Below, piece after piece: positions 52,638 to 62,527 of a stretch of 64,000 bases of DNA. Within the stretch, counting starts at the first letter, position 1. The number at the start of each line of letters is the position of its first letter. This stretch comes from Variovorax sp. OV329 (GTDB taxonomy: Bacteria > Pseudomonadota > Gammaproteobacteria > Burkholderiales > Burkholderiaceae_C): the NCBI RefSeq assembly GCF_900114785.1, contig NZ_FOUG01000024.1, positions 1-64,000 on the forward strand. The letters are read 5' to 3'. The position numbers were made by a program, and so were the translations under genes. The notes under the pieces were generated by a model, which worked only from the letters and a program-made list of their open reading frames with translations, searched no databases and had not been told where the DNA came from.

Positions 52638-53699
52638 ATGAACTTCCTTGACGGCCATCTTTATCCCGAGAACCAACAGCCTTTGATCATCACGGCCGCA
52701 CCTTATGCGCCGGGCTGGATTCCCTCCGATTTTCCGGAAGACATTCCGGTCACCATGGAGGACCAGATCCAGAAGGCCGTGGATTGCTATGAAGCCGGCG
52801 CCCGGGTGCTGCACCTGCATGTGCGGGAAGAAGACGGCAAGGGCAGCAAGCGCCTGTCGCGGTTCAACGAGCTGATTGCCGGCGTGCGAGAGCGGGTGCC
52901 GGAGATGATCATCCAGGTGGGCGGCTCCATCAGCTTCGCGCCTGAAGAAGGACAGCCGGCCAAATGGTTGAGCGACGACACGCGGCACATGCTGGCCGAA
53001 CTCAAGCCGACGCCCGACCAGGTGACGGTGACCGTCAACACCTCGCAGATGAACGTGACGGAGCACGCCGGCGTCGATGACTTCCGCGGCGTCTCGCGCG
53101 GCTTCCCGAACCTGTACTCGACCTACAAGGACATGGTCGTCCCCTCCAACCCCAGCTGGTACGAGGAGCACATCCGTCGTCTGACGGCCGCCGGGATCCA
53201 GAGCGAGTTCCAGGTCTACAACATGAGCAGCTACGAGACGATCGAGCGTCTGATCCGCCGCGGCGTCTACAAGGGCCCCCTGGTGATGAACTGGGTGGCC
53301 ATCAGCGGCGGCATGGACCAGGCGAGCATCTACAACCTTGCCCATATGCTGCGCGCCGTGCCCGACGGCGCGGTGGTGACGGTGGAAAGCTCGGTGCTCA
53401 ACGTGCTGCCCATCAACACCATCGGAATCGCGCTGGGCCTGCATGTGCGCTGCGGCACCGAAGACGTGCTCTGGAACCCCACGCGCACGGGCAAGATGAG
53501 CTCGGTGGAACAGATCAGGCAGCTGGTGCGGATCTCCGGCGAACTGGGCCGCCCCATCGCAACGGCGCAGCAGGCGCGGGAGATCATGCAGATCGGCGTC
53601 TTCTACAAGACGGTGGAAGAGACACTCGAGAAGAACGGCTTCGCGCCGAACCGCAAGGGCGCGCACCAGGGATTCCTGCGCAAGCAGGAATGCATGTAG
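52638..53699 (+). CDS. Beta-keto acid cleavage enzyme (BKACE, DUF849)
   Basis: The 353-residue TIM-barrel enzyme has the zinc-binding motif VLHLHVR (His59, His61) and conserved GGSISFAPEEGQ, SQMNVTEH, EFQVYNMS, TVESSVLN and GLHVRCGTEDVLW. BKACE enzymes condense a beta-keto acid with acetyl-CoA, giving acetoacetate and a CoA ester; the known case is dehydrocarnitine cleavage. It is about 40 residues longer than the shorter BKACEs. It closes the Bug-dioxygenase-BKACE operon. The acetoacetate could be used by the CoA-transferase encoded at 46495-47941. Confidence 0.88.
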   Translation: MNFLDGHLYPENQQPLIITAAPYAPGWIPSDFPEDIPVTMEDQIQKAVDCYEAGARVLHLHVREEDGKGSKRLSRFNELIAGVRERVPEMIIQVGGSISFAPEEGQPAKWLSDDTRHMLAELKPTPDQVTVTVNTSQMNVTEHAGVDDFRGVSRGFPNLYSTYKDMVVPSNPSWYEEHIRRLTAAGIQSEFQVYNMSSYETIERLIRRGVYKGPLVMNWVAISGGMDQASIYNLAHMLRAVPDGAVVTVESSVLNVLPINTIGIALGLHVRCGTEDVLWNPTRTGKMSSVEQIRQLVRISGELGRPIATAQQAREIMQIGVFYKTVEETLEKNGFAPNRKGAHQGFLRKQECM

Positions 53700-53718
53700 G
53701 GAAAGAGGACTGCGGCGC

Positions 53719-54744
53719 TCAGGTAGAAATATCCGCCTTGAGCGCCTTCTTGCTCCACTGCGAGGCGCTGCAGCCGAACGACTTCTGGAACCAATGGCTG
53801 AAGCTGCTCTGGCTTGAAAAGCCCAGCAACTCGCCAATCTCGGCCAGGCGCAGGTCACTTCCCTGCAAATGTTGCGTCGCCAATTCAGCGCGCACGTGAT
53901 CGAGCAAGCCGATGAAGGTGAGACCTTCCGCTTCCAGTCGACGATGCAGGGTGCGGCGATCGACTCGCAAGTGCCTTGCAACCTCTGCCGCCGTGCAAGC
54001 GCCTCCCGGAAGCAGCGCCAGGATGAGCTGGCGGCAGGCTTCTTGCGCGCTTTCAGTGCGACTGCCTAGAGCGGCCTCCAGATACTTCCGGGCAAACCCG
54101 GCCGCCACGTGGTCCACCGACTTCCGCGGCTTGGACAAGTCACTCGCCCTGCACACCAGGCCATTGAATTCCTGATTGAACTTGGCGCTTCGCCTGAAGA
54201 ACGCCCGATAGGGGGAGAGATCCTTTGGCGGACGATGTGTGAAGCAGACTTCCATCGGTTGCCAGTCTTCCCCGATCAGTTCGCCGAGTATCTGGAACAT
54301 GGTGCCGACCGCCAACTCGACGGACTGTCGCATTTGCAGCCCGGGGCTCGGGAGCAGGTCTTCCCGAATGACGACAACGCTGCCGGCATCTTCGACACGA
54401 ATCATCAGCGAGGCATTGACGAGCTTGAGATACCGACACAGCGTGTCCAGGCCATCCCTGGGTGTCGTCTCCTCTTTCAAGACGAGGCTGATAGGTCCGA
54501 GCGAGGAGAGCTTGCGTTGTGACGCAAGACGCAGCGCGAAATCCTCCGTTTGCGTGGCGCGGGCCGTAATCTCCAGGAGCTCGCGGGCTGCATCTCTGGG
54601 GATCAGCATCTCCGGGTCCTTGAGGAACTCCGCCTTGAGCCCCACGGTGCGCAGGAATGCATGGGGACTTCGACCCAGTGAAGTCACCAACTCGACGTAT
54701 CCGTTCAAGCTGGCGCTTCGTATCAGCCGCGCAATGTGCCTCAT
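53719..54744 (-). CDS. AraC-family regulator with arabinose-binding-type (OruR-like) N-terminus
   Basis: The 341-residue regulator has an N-terminal effector domain of the Arabinose_bd type (about 20-200: LVTSLGRSPHAFLRTVGL, LGPISLVLKEETTPRDGL). A C-terminal AraC double helix-turn-helix follows (EVARHLRVDRRTLHRRLEAEGLTFIGLLDHVRAELA, then LAEIGELLGFSSQSSFSHWFQKSFGCS). It is convergent with the BKACE gene and probably activates the operon through the direct repeats at 50639-50674. No close SD is seen. Confidence 0.9.
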   Translation of the reverse strand: MRHIARLIRSASLNGYVELVTSLGRSPHAFLRTVGLKAEFLKDPEMLIPRDAARELLEITARATQTEDFALRLASQRKLSSLGPISLVLKEETTPRDGLDTLCRYLKLVNASLMIRVEDAGSVVVIREDLLPSPGLQMRQSVELAVGTMFQILGELIGEDWQPMEVCFTHRPPKDLSPYRAFFRRSAKFNQEFNGLVCRASDLSKPRKSVDHVAAGFARKYLEAALGSRTESAQEACRQLILALLPGGACTAAEVARHLRVDRRTLHRRLEAEGLTFIGLLDHVRAELATQHLQGSDLRLAEIGELLGFSSQSSFSHWFQKSFGCSASQWSKKALKADIST

Positions 54745-54897
54745 GGACCGTCATTCTGCCGAGTCGTGAGTCCTGGAGGTAGGGTCGCATGCCCAAGCCG
54801 ATCACAGCTGGTGCGCAAGCGCCTGGTTGACGGCATTCGCGCCGCGCGAGCAGCGGCTTTGGCAATCGACACCCTTGGGGGCAGGGCGGCCTGACTG

Positions 54898-56571
54898 CTA
54901 TCGGCTGGCGGCGGCGGGTGCCGACGCAGGAGCAGGCGCAGGCGTAGTAGCCTGCGCCGCCTGCTGCGGATGCGGCGGAATCTGGAAGCTCCAGGTCTCG
55001 CTGATCGCCTTGCCGCCCTGGGCCAGCGCGGCGCGCAGTTCGGTGGGCTGGGCCGGGTCCTTCACCTTCACGCGCAGCGTCAGGCGCCAGCCCTGGGTCA
55101 CCGGATTGGGCTGCAGGGCGGTCTCCAGCAACTCGGCGTTGGGGCTCACGCTCACCTGCGTCTCGGGCTGGGTGCCCGGCGGCAACTTGGCGAGCGCGCC
55201 GCCCACGAAGTCGACCATCAGGGCGGTGCTGCCGTCGGTCTGGCGGATCAGGTTGGGCTGGTACTGCTCGCTCTCCGTCTGGAAGGTCTGGCGCACCCAG
55301 GCGTTCTCGGCCGCGTGCAGCGCGCGCTCGTCGGTGGTCCAGTGCATGCGGTAGGCGAACTGCATCATCTTGCCCTTGGTGGCCGGCTCGTCCGGCGTCC
55401 AGAAGGCGACGATGTTGTCGTTGGTCTCGTCCGCCGTCGGAATCTCCATCAGCGTGACCTTGCCCTTGCCCCAGTTGCCCCGCGGCTCGATCCAGGCGCT
55501 GGGCCGAAGGTCGTAGCGGTCCTTCAGGTCTTCGTAGGCGCGGAAGTCCCGCCCGCGCTGCAGCAGGCCGAAGCCGCGCGGGTTCTCCACCTGGAAGCTG
55601 CTGATGGCCACGGCGCGCGGGTTGTTCAGCGGGCGCCAGATCCACTCGCCGTTGCCGGTGAGGATGGCCAGCCCGTTCGAGTCGTGGATGGCCGGGCGGT
55701 AGTTGCGCAGGTGCTCGGGCCAGCGCTGGTTGGGCCCGTACAGGAACATGCTGGTCAGCGGCGCGATGCCCGGCATCGGCACGCTGTCGCGAAAGACGAT
55801 GTTGGCCTGCACGTCCAGCGTGGTGTCGCCACCGGGCGTGAGGATGAACTGGTAGGCCCCGGTGGCGCGCGGCGAGTCGAGCAGGGCGTAGATCACCAGC
55901 TCCTTGTCCTGCGGCGCGGGGCGGCGGATCCAGAACTCGCGAAAGCGCGGGAACTCCTCGGCGCCGGGCGGCGCCGTGTCCAGCGCCAGGCCGCGGCCCG
56001 AGAGGCCGTACACCTGGCCCTTGCCGATCACGCGGAAGTAGCTGGCGCCCAGCAGGCTCATGACCTCGTCGTACTTGCCCGCCTGGTTGATCGGGTAGAG
56101 CACGCGAAAGCCCGCATAGCCCAGCTTGCTGGTGGCCTGCTTGTCGAAGCTGAGGTTGCCGAAGTCGAAGCGCTCGGGTTCGTAGTTGAGCTCGCGCACC
56201 TCGCTGCCGACGATCTCGTTGATGCGCACCGGGGCGTTGAACTGCATGCCCTGGTGATAGAAGTTGAGGCGGAAGGGCGTGCCTTCGTCGCGCCACTCGA
56301 AGCGGTCCTGCCGGGGCTGGATCTTCATGTAGTCGGCGAACTGCATGTTGGCGAACACCGGCGGCAGGTTGCTGGCCGGTGCCTCGTAGGGCTTGGCGGC
56401 CAGCGCGCGGGCGCGCTCGGTCACGTCGTCGAGCGAGAAGGCGCGCGAAGGGGATGAGAACCACTGGGCCTGGGCGCTGAAGGGCAGAACCAACAGCAGG
56501 CCAAGCAGGGGGGCGATGAAGCGGCCGGCGCGCGATGCGTCCTGGCCAGGTCGTGCGAGGCGGAAGAGCAT
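54898..56571 (-). CDS. opgG: Periplasmic glucan biosynthesis protein OpgG/MdoG
   Basis: The 557-residue periplasmic protein has a signal peptide (ALLG-type core, cleaved near AQAQW) and the MdoG fold: [16 protein letters not shown]-type N-terminus, then [67 protein letters not shown]-like and VAFWTPDEP segments. It is needed for osmoregulated periplasmic glucan backbone processing. It ends in a Pro/Ala-rich tail. The divergent beta-glucosidase gene is adjacent. No opgH gene is seen within the window. Confidence 0.92.
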   Translation of the reverse strand: MLFRLARPGQDASRAGRFIAPLLGLLLVLPFSAQAQWFSSPSRAFSLDDVTERARALAAKPYEAPASNLPPVFANMQFADYMKIQPRQDRFEWRDEGTPFRLNFYHQGMQFNAPVRINEIVGSEVRELNYEPERFDFGNLSFDKQATSKLGYAGFRVLYPINQAGKYDEVMSLLGASYFRVIGKGQVYGLSGRGLALDTAPPGAEEFPRFREFWIRRPAPQDKELVIYALLDSPRATGAYQFILTPGGDTTLDVQANIVFRDSVPMPGIAPLTSMFLYGPNQRWPEHLRNYRPAIHDSNGLAILTGNGEWIWRPLNNPRAVAISSFQVENPRGFGLLQRGRDFRAYEDLKDRYDLRPSAWIEPRGNWGKGKVTLMEIPTADETNDNIVAFWTPDEPATKGKMMQFAYRMHWTTDERALHAAENAWVRQTFQTESEQYQPNLIRQTDGSTALMVDFVGGALAKLPPGTQPETQVSVSPNAELLETALQPNPVTQGWRLTLRVKVKDPAQPTELRAALAQGGKAISETWSFQIPPHPQQAAQATTPAPAPASAPAAASR

Positions 56572-56697
56572 GGAGCGGCAAAGCTTAGCATTGCCCGGCG
56601 CGCTCTCCGGCCATTGCCCGGTGCGCTGCGGGGCCAACGGTAAGATCAACCGCCCCGTGCCTGCCGCGGGCGCCCCTTTCCCCCTAGGAGTCCTTAC

Positions 56698-59007
56698 TTG
56701 TCGTCGTTCAAGTTGTCGTCCGTGACGGCGGCCGCCCTGGCCGCCGTGCTGGCCTCTCCGGCCCTCGCACAGCCCAATCCTTCCCTGTTGAACAACAAGC
56801 AGGCCTTCATCGCCGACCTCATGCGTCAGATGACGCTGGAAGAAAAGGTAGGACAGCTCCGACTCATCAGCATCGGCCCCGAAATGCCCGCGCCGCAGCT
56901 GGCGCGCGAGGTCGCGGCGGGCAAGGTGGGCGGCACCTTCAACTCGGTCAACCGCAAGGAGCAGCGCCCGCTGCAAGAGGCCGCGGTGAAGCAGAGCCGC
57001 ATGAGGATCCCCATGTTCTTCGCCTACGACGTGGTGCACGGCCATCGCACGTCCTTCCCCATCGGCCTGGGGCTGGCATCGAGCTGGGACATGGACTCGG
57101 TGCGCCGGGTGGCGCGCATCTCGGCCATCGAGGCGGCTGCCGACGGCATCGACATCACCTGGTCGCCCACGGTGGACATCGCCCGCGACCCGCGCTGGGG
57201 CCGCAGCTCCGAGGGCTTCGGCGAAGACCCGTACCTGGTCTCGCAGCTGGCGCGCGCCATGGTGACGGGCTTCCAGAACGGCTCGCCCGCCAAGGCCGAC
57301 AGCATCATGTCCTCGGTGAAGCACTTCGCGCTGTACGGCGCGGTGGAAGGCGGGCGCGACTACAACGTCGTCGACATGAGCCCCATGCGCATGTACAACG
57401 ATTACCTCCCGCCCTACAAGGCGGCCATCGACGCGGGGGCGGGCGGCGTGATGATCGCGCTCAACACCGTCAACGGCGTGCCGGCCTCGGCCAACAAGTG
57501 GCTGCTGCAGGACCTGCTGCGCAAGCAGTGGGGCTTCAAGGGCCTGACGGTGAGCGACCACGGCGCCATCACCGAGCTCATGCGCCACGGCGTGGCGCGC
57601 GACGAGAAGGAAGCCGCCAGGCTGGCCATCGAGGCCGGCGTGGACATGAGCATGGCCGACCAGGTCTACACCGCCGAGCTGCCGGGCCTGGTGCGATCGG
57701 GCCAGGTCAAGCAGCGCGACGTCGACAACGCGGTGCGCGAGGTGCTGGGCGCCAAATACGACATGGGGCTGTTCCACGATCCCTTCCTGCGCATCGGCAA
57801 GGCCGAGGACGATCCGGTCGACCCCAAGGCCGACAGCCGCCTGCACCGCGCCCCGGCACGCGAGGTGGCGCGCAACGGCCTCGTGCTGCTGGAGAACCGG
57901 AACAAGACGCTGCCGCTGAAGAAGGGCGCGACCATCGCGCTGGTGGGCCCGCTGGCCGACGCGCAGGTGGACATGATGGGCGTGTGGTCCGGCCAGGCCG
58001 TCACCGCGCAGACCGTGACGCTGCGCCAGGGCATGGGCAATGCGCTCTCGGGCCAGAGCGGCAAGCTGCTCTATGCGCGCGGCGCCAACGTCACCAACGA
58101 CCCGGCGCTGGTCGAGTACCTCAACTTCCTGAACTGGGATTCGCCGGAGGTCACGCAGGACCGCCGCTCGCCGCAGGCCATGATCGACGAGGCCGTCGCC
58201 ACCGCGAGGCAGGCCGACGTGGTCGTGGCCGCCGTGGGCGAGGCGCGCGGCATGTCGCACGAGTCCTCCAGCCGCACGCGCCTGGACCTGCCCGAGAGCC
58301 AGCAGGCGCTGCTCAAGGCGCTCAAGGCCACCGGCAAGCCGCTGGTGCTGGTGCTGCTCAACGGCCGCCCGCTGGCGCTCAATTGGGAGCGCGAGAACGC
58401 CGATGCGATGCTGGAGACCTGGTTCGCCGGCACCGAAGGCGGCAACGCCATCGCCGATGCGCTCTTCGGCGATGCCAACCCCTCGGGCAAGCTGCCCGTG
58501 TCGCTGCCGCGCTCGGTGGGCCAGGTGCCCACCTACTACAACTACCCGCGCATCGGCCGGCCCTTCACGCCGGGCAAGCCAGGCAACTACACCTCGCAGT
58601 ACTTCGACGAACCGCAAGGCGCGCTCTATCCCTTCGGCTACGGCCTGAGCTACACCGAGTTCCAGCTGGGCGAACTCACGCTGTCCAACCGCAGCATGCC
58701 GCGCGGCGGCAAGGTGGAAGCCAGCATCACCGTCACCAACACCGGCGATCGCGCCGGCGAGACGGTAGTGCAGCTCTACATCCAGGACCTGGCCGCCTCG
58801 GTGGTGCGCCCGGTGAAGGAGTTGAAGGACTTCCAGAAGGTGATGCTCAAGCCCGGCGAGAAGAAGACGCTGCGCTTCGACGTCACCGAGGACAAGCTCA
58901 AGTTCTACAACGCCAGGCTGGAGTACGGCGCCGAGGCCGGGGACTTCAACGTGCAGGTGGGCCTGGACTCGCAGACGGTCAAGGAAGCGGTGTTCGAGCT
59001 GAAGTGA
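56698..59007 (+). CDS. bglX: Periplasmic beta-glucosidase, glycoside hydrolase family 3 (BglX-like)
   Basis: The 769-residue enzyme has a signal peptide (about 24 residues) and a GH3 catalytic barrel with [10 protein letters not shown]-type and SVKHFALYG motifs. The nucleophile is Asp287 in [13 protein letters not shown]. The second domain holds [16 protein letters not shown], a candidate for the acid/base, and a fibronectin-type C-terminal domain follows (from about 670). It starts with TTG 56698 after a strong SD (TAGGAG, 7-nt spacing). It is divergent from opgG; a role in trimming periplasmic or external beta-glucans is inferred. Confidence 0.95.
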   Translation: MSSFKLSSVTAAALAAVLASPALAQPNPSLLNNKQAFIADLMRQMTLEEKVGQLRLISIGPEMPAPQLAREVAAGKVGGTFNSVNRKEQRPLQEAAVKQSRMRIPMFFAYDVVHGHRTSFPIGLGLASSWDMDSVRRVARISAIEAAADGIDITWSPTVDIARDPRWGRSSEGFGEDPYLVSQLARAMVTGFQNGSPAKADSIMSSVKHFALYGAVEGGRDYNVVDMSPMRMYNDYLPPYKAAIDAGAGGVMIALNTVNGVPASANKWLLQDLLRKQWGFKGLTVSDHGAITELMRHGVARDEKEAARLAIEAGVDMSMADQVYTAELPGLVRSGQVKQRDVDNAVREVLGAKYDMGLFHDPFLRIGKAEDDPVDPKADSRLHRAPAREVARNGLVLLENRNKTLPLKKGATIALVGPLADAQVDMMGVWSGQAVTAQTVTLRQGMGNALSGQSGKLLYARGANVTNDPALVEYLNFLNWDSPEVTQDRRSPQAMIDEAVATARQADVVVAAVGEARGMSHESSSRTRLDLPESQQALLKALKATGKPLVLVLLNGRPLALNWERENADAMLETWFAGTEGGNAIADALFGDANPSGKLPVSLPRSVGQVPTYYNYPRIGRPFTPGKPGNYTSQYFDEPQGALYPFGYGLSYTEFQLGELTLSNRSMPRGGKVEASITVTNTGDRAGETVVQLYIQDLAASVVRPVKELKDFQKVMLKPGEKKTLRFDVTEDKLKFYNARLEYGAEAGDFNVQVGLDSQTVKEAVFELK

Positions 59008-59147
59008 AGCAGGGCGGGCAGGGCGCTTCGCCCGTCCGCCAATTCCTCGCCATCCATCGCACGCCTACGACAGCGATGGCAAGGCGCCGACAGGCCGCGG
59101 CAAGGGCGCACCCTACATTGGGCTCGTTCCAATGAAAGGCCCGTCCC

Positions 59148-59840
59148 ATGCTCGGCATCGTGATCCCCGCGCACAACGAAGAAGAGTGCATTGCGGCTGC
59201 GGTGGAAGCGGCCGCTTCGGCGGCGCGGCATCCGCGATTGCAGGGGGAGGCGGTCGAGATCCTGGTGGTGCTCGACAGCTGCGATGACCTGACCGCGGTT
59301 CGCGCCTGCCAGCACGGCGCCCGCACCCTGAGCCTGCGCGGCCGCAACGTGGGCTATGCCCGCGCCGCCGGCGCCACCGCGCTGCTGGCCATTCGCGCAC
59401 GCTGGCTGGCCTTCAGCGATGCCGACTCGCGTGTTTCCGACGCGTGGCTGGCCGAGCAGATATCCCTGGACGCCGACGCGGTGTGCGGCACCGTGAGCGT
59501 GGACGACTGGTCTTCCCACGGCGATGCGGCGCCCATGCTGCGCGAGCACTTCCGCAAAACCTACCGTGATGCCGACGGGCATTCGCATGTGCATGGCGCC
59601 AACCTGGGCGTCTCCGCCTCTGCCTACCGCCGTGTCGGTGGCTTCAGGCACCTGGCTTGCTGCGAGGACCGGCACCTGGTGGATGCGCTGTCTGCCGGCG
59701 GCGCGCGCATCGCCTGGAGCGCCCGCCCCCGCGTGGTGACCAGCGCGCGGCGCGACACCCGCGCGCACGGCGGCTTCGGCAGCCACCTCGCGGACATCGC
59801 CGCGGCGCGCGTGCCGGGCTACGCCGGGGCCCGGGCCTGA
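59148..59840 (+). CDS. Glycosyltransferase family 2 protein
   Basis: The 230-residue enzyme shows the GT-A fold start IVIPAHNEEECIAAAVEAA. ILVVLDSCDD is followed by GRNVGYARAAG and the metal/nucleotide-sugar Asp-x-Asp in FSDADSRV. A C-terminal acceptor-side segment, GGFRHLACCEDRHLVDAL, ends the domain. It has no membrane helix. It is the first gene of a five-gene unit with a 1-nt gap to the next gene. GAAAGG stands before the ATG. Donor and acceptor are unknown; the neighbours suggest an amino-sugar-containing small glycoconjugate. Confidence 0.9.
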   Translation: MLGIVIPAHNEEECIAAAVEAAASAARHPRLQGEAVEILVVLDSCDDLTAVRACQHGARTLSLRGRNVGYARAAGATALLAIRARWLAFSDADSRVSDAWLAEQISLDADAVCGTVSVDDWSSHGDAAPMLREHFRKTYRDADGHSHVHGANLGVSASAYRRVGGFRHLACCEDRHLVDALSAGGARIAWSARPRVVTSARRDTRAHGGFGSHLADIAAARVPGYAGARA

Positions 59841-59841
59841 G

Positions 59842-60069
59842 ATGCTGGAGCTGCTGCAGTGGCCCGCCTTTGCAGCCTCCCTCGCGGCCGCGTGGCTGGT
59901 GGCATCCAAGTCGATCCATCGGCGCAACATCGGCTTCTGGGTGTTCCTGCTGAGCAATGCGCTGTGGATCGGCTGGGGCTGGCAGGCGAAGGCCTGGGCG
60001 CTGATCGCCCTGCAGGTGGGATTGGCGCTGTTGAACCTGCGCGGCCTGCGCAAGACGGAGGACGCGTGA
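59842..60069 (+). CDS. Small two- to three-helix membrane protein
   Basis: The 75-residue protein is mostly hydrophobic: LLQWPAFAASLAAAWLVAS, then NIGFWVFLLSNALWIGWGW, then AWALIALQVGLALLNLRGL. The spacing resembles one repeat of SWEET/PnuC-like small helix bundles (SNALWIGWGW). It begins 1 nt after the glycosyltransferase stop and overlaps the acyl-CoA dehydrogenase GTG by 4 bp, so it is an integral part of the operon. Export of the product or anchoring of the enzymes is inferred. Confidence 0.8.
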   Translation: MLELLQWPAFAASLAAAWLVASKSIHRRNIGFWVFLLSNALWIGWGWQAKAWALIALQVGLALLNLRGLRKTEDA

Positions 60070-61064
60070 ACGAAACGATGGCCCGGCTGCATGCGCTGGC
60101 CGATGCGAGCGGATCGCGGCCCGGCCTGCGGGAGCTTGCCTCCGCCGGCCTCGACCAGTTGCCACTGCCGGGCGCTGGCCAGACGCTGCTGCGCTGGCGC
60201 ATGCTCGCGGAAGTGGCTGCGCTGGACCTGTCCCTTGCCAAGCTCTACGAAGGCCACACCGATGCGATGGCGATCCTCGCCGAGCTGTCGGGGCCCTCGC
60301 CTGAAGCCGGCAGCCTGTGGGGCACCTGGTGCGCCGAACCGCCGGATGCGCGCGTGCAGATCCGCGGCGCGGGCACCGGCGCCGTGCGCCTGAACGGGCG
60401 CAAGTCATGGTGCTCGGGCGCGGCGGAAGTCAGCCACGCGCTGGTCAGCGGCTGGACAGAGGACGGCAAACCCTGGCTGGCCGCGGTCGCGCTGCGGCAG
60501 GCGGGCGTCAGGGTCACGCGCGAGGGCTGGCCCGCGGTCGGCATGGCCGCGAGCGGCAGCGTGGACGTGGTGTTCGAGGACGCCGAGGCCACGGCCGTCG
60601 GCGCGCCTGGCGACTACCTGTCGCGTCCTGGCTTCTGGCAAGGCGGTGGCGGCATTGCGGCCTGCTGGTTCGGGGGTGCAGCGGGCATCGCAAGAACCCT
60701 GCGTGCGCGCTGCGCGAACTCGTCGGACGCGCATCGGCTGGCGCACCTGGGCGCGGTCGAAGCAGCGCTGCGCCCTGCGCTGGCCCTCCTGCGCGAGACG
60801 GCGGCCTGGATCGATGCGCATCCGCAGGACAGTGCGCAGACACCGGCGCTTACGCTGCGCCTGGCTGTCGAGGCGGCCGCGCAGCAGGTGCTGCAGCACG
60901 CCTCCCGCGCGCTGGGCGCCGGGCCGCTGTGCCGCGACGAGCGCCTGGCCCGCGCGGTGGCGGACCTGCCCATCTACCTGCGCCAGAGCCATGCCGAACG
61001 CGATCTCGAAAGCCTGGGCCGCCAGCTTGCCGAGGCGAATGACAAGGAGTGGCTGCAGCCATGA
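60066..61064 (+). CDS. Acyl-CoA dehydrogenase-like flavoprotein (short)
   Basis: The 332-residue protein keeps acyl-CoA dehydrogenase landmarks: LNGRKSWCSGAAEVSHALVSG (flavin/beta-domain) and the C-terminal LPIYLRQSHAERDLESLGR. It is about 50 residues shorter than usual, mainly at the N-terminus, and the catalytic Glu is not obvious. Its substrate may be a carrier-bound or glycoconjugate acyl or amine group. The GTG at 60066 overlaps the previous stop (GTGA) and follows GGAGG; an ATG four codons in is the alternative. Confidence 0.82.
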   Translation: MNETMARLHALADASGSRPGLRELASAGLDQLPLPGAGQTLLRWRMLAEVAALDLSLAKLYEGHTDAMAILAELSGPSPEAGSLWGTWCAEPPDARVQIRGAGTGAVRLNGRKSWCSGAAEVSHALVSGWTEDGKPWLAAVALRQAGVRVTREGWPAVGMAASGSVDVVFEDAEATAVGAPGDYLSRPGFWQGGGGIAACWFGGAAGIARTLRARCANSSDAHRLAHLGAVEAALRPALALLRETAAWIDAHPQDSAQTPALTLRLAVEAAAQQVLQHASRALGAGPLCRDERLARAVADLPIYLRQSHAERDLESLGRQLAEANDKEWLQP

Positions 61065-61819
61065 CCCAGGAAGACAGATTGATTGGCCCCGGCGATGGCA
61101 CGCCCGAGGCGCAGTGGCTCGGATGGCTCTCGGATCACGCCATGCAGGACGCGGCCCTGGACGAACTCCTGTGCGGCAGCCAGCGCGTGCTGCTGGTGGC
61201 GCCGCATCCGGACGATGAGGTGCTGGCGGCCGGCGGCCTGCTGGCCATGCTCGCGGCGCACAGGCACGATCCGCTGGTGATTGCGGTCACCGACGGCACC
61301 GCCAGCCATCCGGGCTCCACCGAGTGGCCGGCCGAGCGCCTGAAGCGCGAGCGGCCACTCGAGAGCCTGGAGGCACTGACCTGCCTTGGACTGGCCGGCG
61401 TGAACCTGCGCATGCAATTGCCCGACGGCGGGCTGCAAGCGGCCGAGGAAACCCTGTCGCGCCGCCTCGAGGAGTACCTTCACAGCGGCGATATGGTGGT
61501 CACCACCTGGCGGCACGATGGTCACCCCGACCACGAGGCCACGGGCCGTGCCTGCGCACGCGCCTGCGAACGCTGCGGCGCGCGGCTGCTGGAAGCGCCG
61601 GTGTGGGCCTGGCATTGGGCGCAGGTGAACGACGAGCGCCTGCCGTGGGAGCGCGCGCGCAGGCTGCACCTCGATGCGCGCGCCCAGGCCGGCAAGCGCG
61701 ACGCCGTGCGCGCGTTCGCCAGCCAGCTCGCGCCCGATCCGTCGACCGGTGCAGGGCCCGTGCTGCGCAACAGCACGGTGGCGCGAGCCATGCGCCCCTT
61801 CGAGGTCTATTTCGTTTGA
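61061..61819 (+). CDS. PIG-L family (LmbE-like) deacetylase
   Basis: The 252-residue enzyme has the zinc motif VAPHPDDEVLAAGG (AHPDDE block) and the second ligand segment TWRHDGHPDHEATG. These N-acetylglucosaminyl deacetylases remove acetyl from amino sugars in mycothiol, bacillithiol, GPI precursors and related molecules. The ATG overlaps the stop of the acyl-CoA dehydrogenase gene (ATGA). A cytoplasmic amino-sugar made by the first gene's glycosyltransferase is a plausible substrate. Confidence 0.92.
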   Translation: MTQEDRLIGPGDGTPEAQWLGWLSDHAMQDAALDELLCGSQRVLLVAPHPDDEVLAAGGLLAMLAAHRHDPLVIAVTDGTASHPGSTEWPAERLKRERPLESLEALTCLGLAGVNLRMQLPDGGLQAAEETLSRRLEEYLHSGDMVVTTWRHDGHPDHEATGRACARACERCGARLLEAPVWAWHWAQVNDERLPWERARRLHLDARAQAGKRDAVRAFASQLAPDPSTGAGPVLRNSTVARAMRPFEVYFV

Positions 61820-61829
61820 GGGGCTTCTC

Positions 61830-62429
61830 ATGAATCGCGTCGGCTTCGAGCGCCTCTACCGCGACGCGGCGGACCCTTATGGACTGCGCACCCGCTGGTA
61901 CGAAATGCGCAAGCGCGCACTGCTGCTCGCAGCCCTGCCGGACGCGCGCTACCGCAGCGCCTTCGAGCCCGCCTGCGGCAGCGGCGAACTCACGCGCGAA
62001 CTCGCACCGCGCTGCGCGAAGCTTCTGGCCAGCGACTTCGCCAGCCACGCGGTAGACCAGGCGCGCGCGCGCGTGCGCGACTTCGCGCATGTGCGCGTCG
62101 AACAGCAAGGGGTGCCGCAGGACTGGCCGCGGCCGGCCGGCGGCTTCGACCTGATCGTGCTGGGCGAGCTGGGCTACTTTCTCGACGCGGCGCAGATGCG
62201 GGGCGTCGCGCAATGCTGCCGGGAGACGCTGGCCGTGCAGGGCACCCTGCTGGCCTGCCACTGGCTGCCGCCCTTCGAGGGGCGCACCCTTCCCACCAAG
62301 GAAGTCCACGAGATGCTGGATGCGCTGGGCCTGCCCTGCATCGCGCGCTACAGCGATGCGGACTTCGCCATGGCCGTGTGGCGCCGCGAGCCGGAGTCGG
62401 TGGCGCAGCGCGAAGGCATCCGCCCCTGA
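61830..62429 (+). CDS. NodS-like class I SAM-dependent methyltransferase
   Basis: The 199-residue protein starts FERLYRDAADPYGLRTRWYEMRKRALLLAAL, a pattern shared with NodS-type N-methyltransferases. The SAM motif FEPACGSGELTREL and a post-motif LIVLGELGYFLD follow. NodS methylates an amino sugar after deacetylation in Nod-factor synthesis; here it lies directly after a deacetylase gene, which fits the same order of steps. The ATG at 61830 is 10 nt after the deacetylase stop. Chemical detail is inferred. Confidence 0.85.
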   Translation: MNRVGFERLYRDAADPYGLRTRWYEMRKRALLLAALPDARYRSAFEPACGSGELTRELAPRCAKLLASDFASHAVDQARARVRDFAHVRVEQQGVPQDWPRPAGGFDLIVLGELGYFLDAAQMRGVAQCCRETLAVQGTLLACHWLPPFEGRTLPTKEVHEMLDALGLPCIARYSDADFAMAVWRREPESVAQREGIRP

Positions 62430-62527
62430 GAAGCGGGACCTGCGCGCGCAAGAAGGCGCTTGCTTGTCCCACACCATCGCGGCCGGCACGGGTCGAGCAT
62501 GGAGGGCTGTTGCATCAGGAGCAGACC

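Noticed and set aside
54898-58617. 1239-codon minus-strand frame extending opgG into the bglX region
   Set aside because: The real opgG start is at 56571 with a signal peptide; the upstream part is antisense to bglX.
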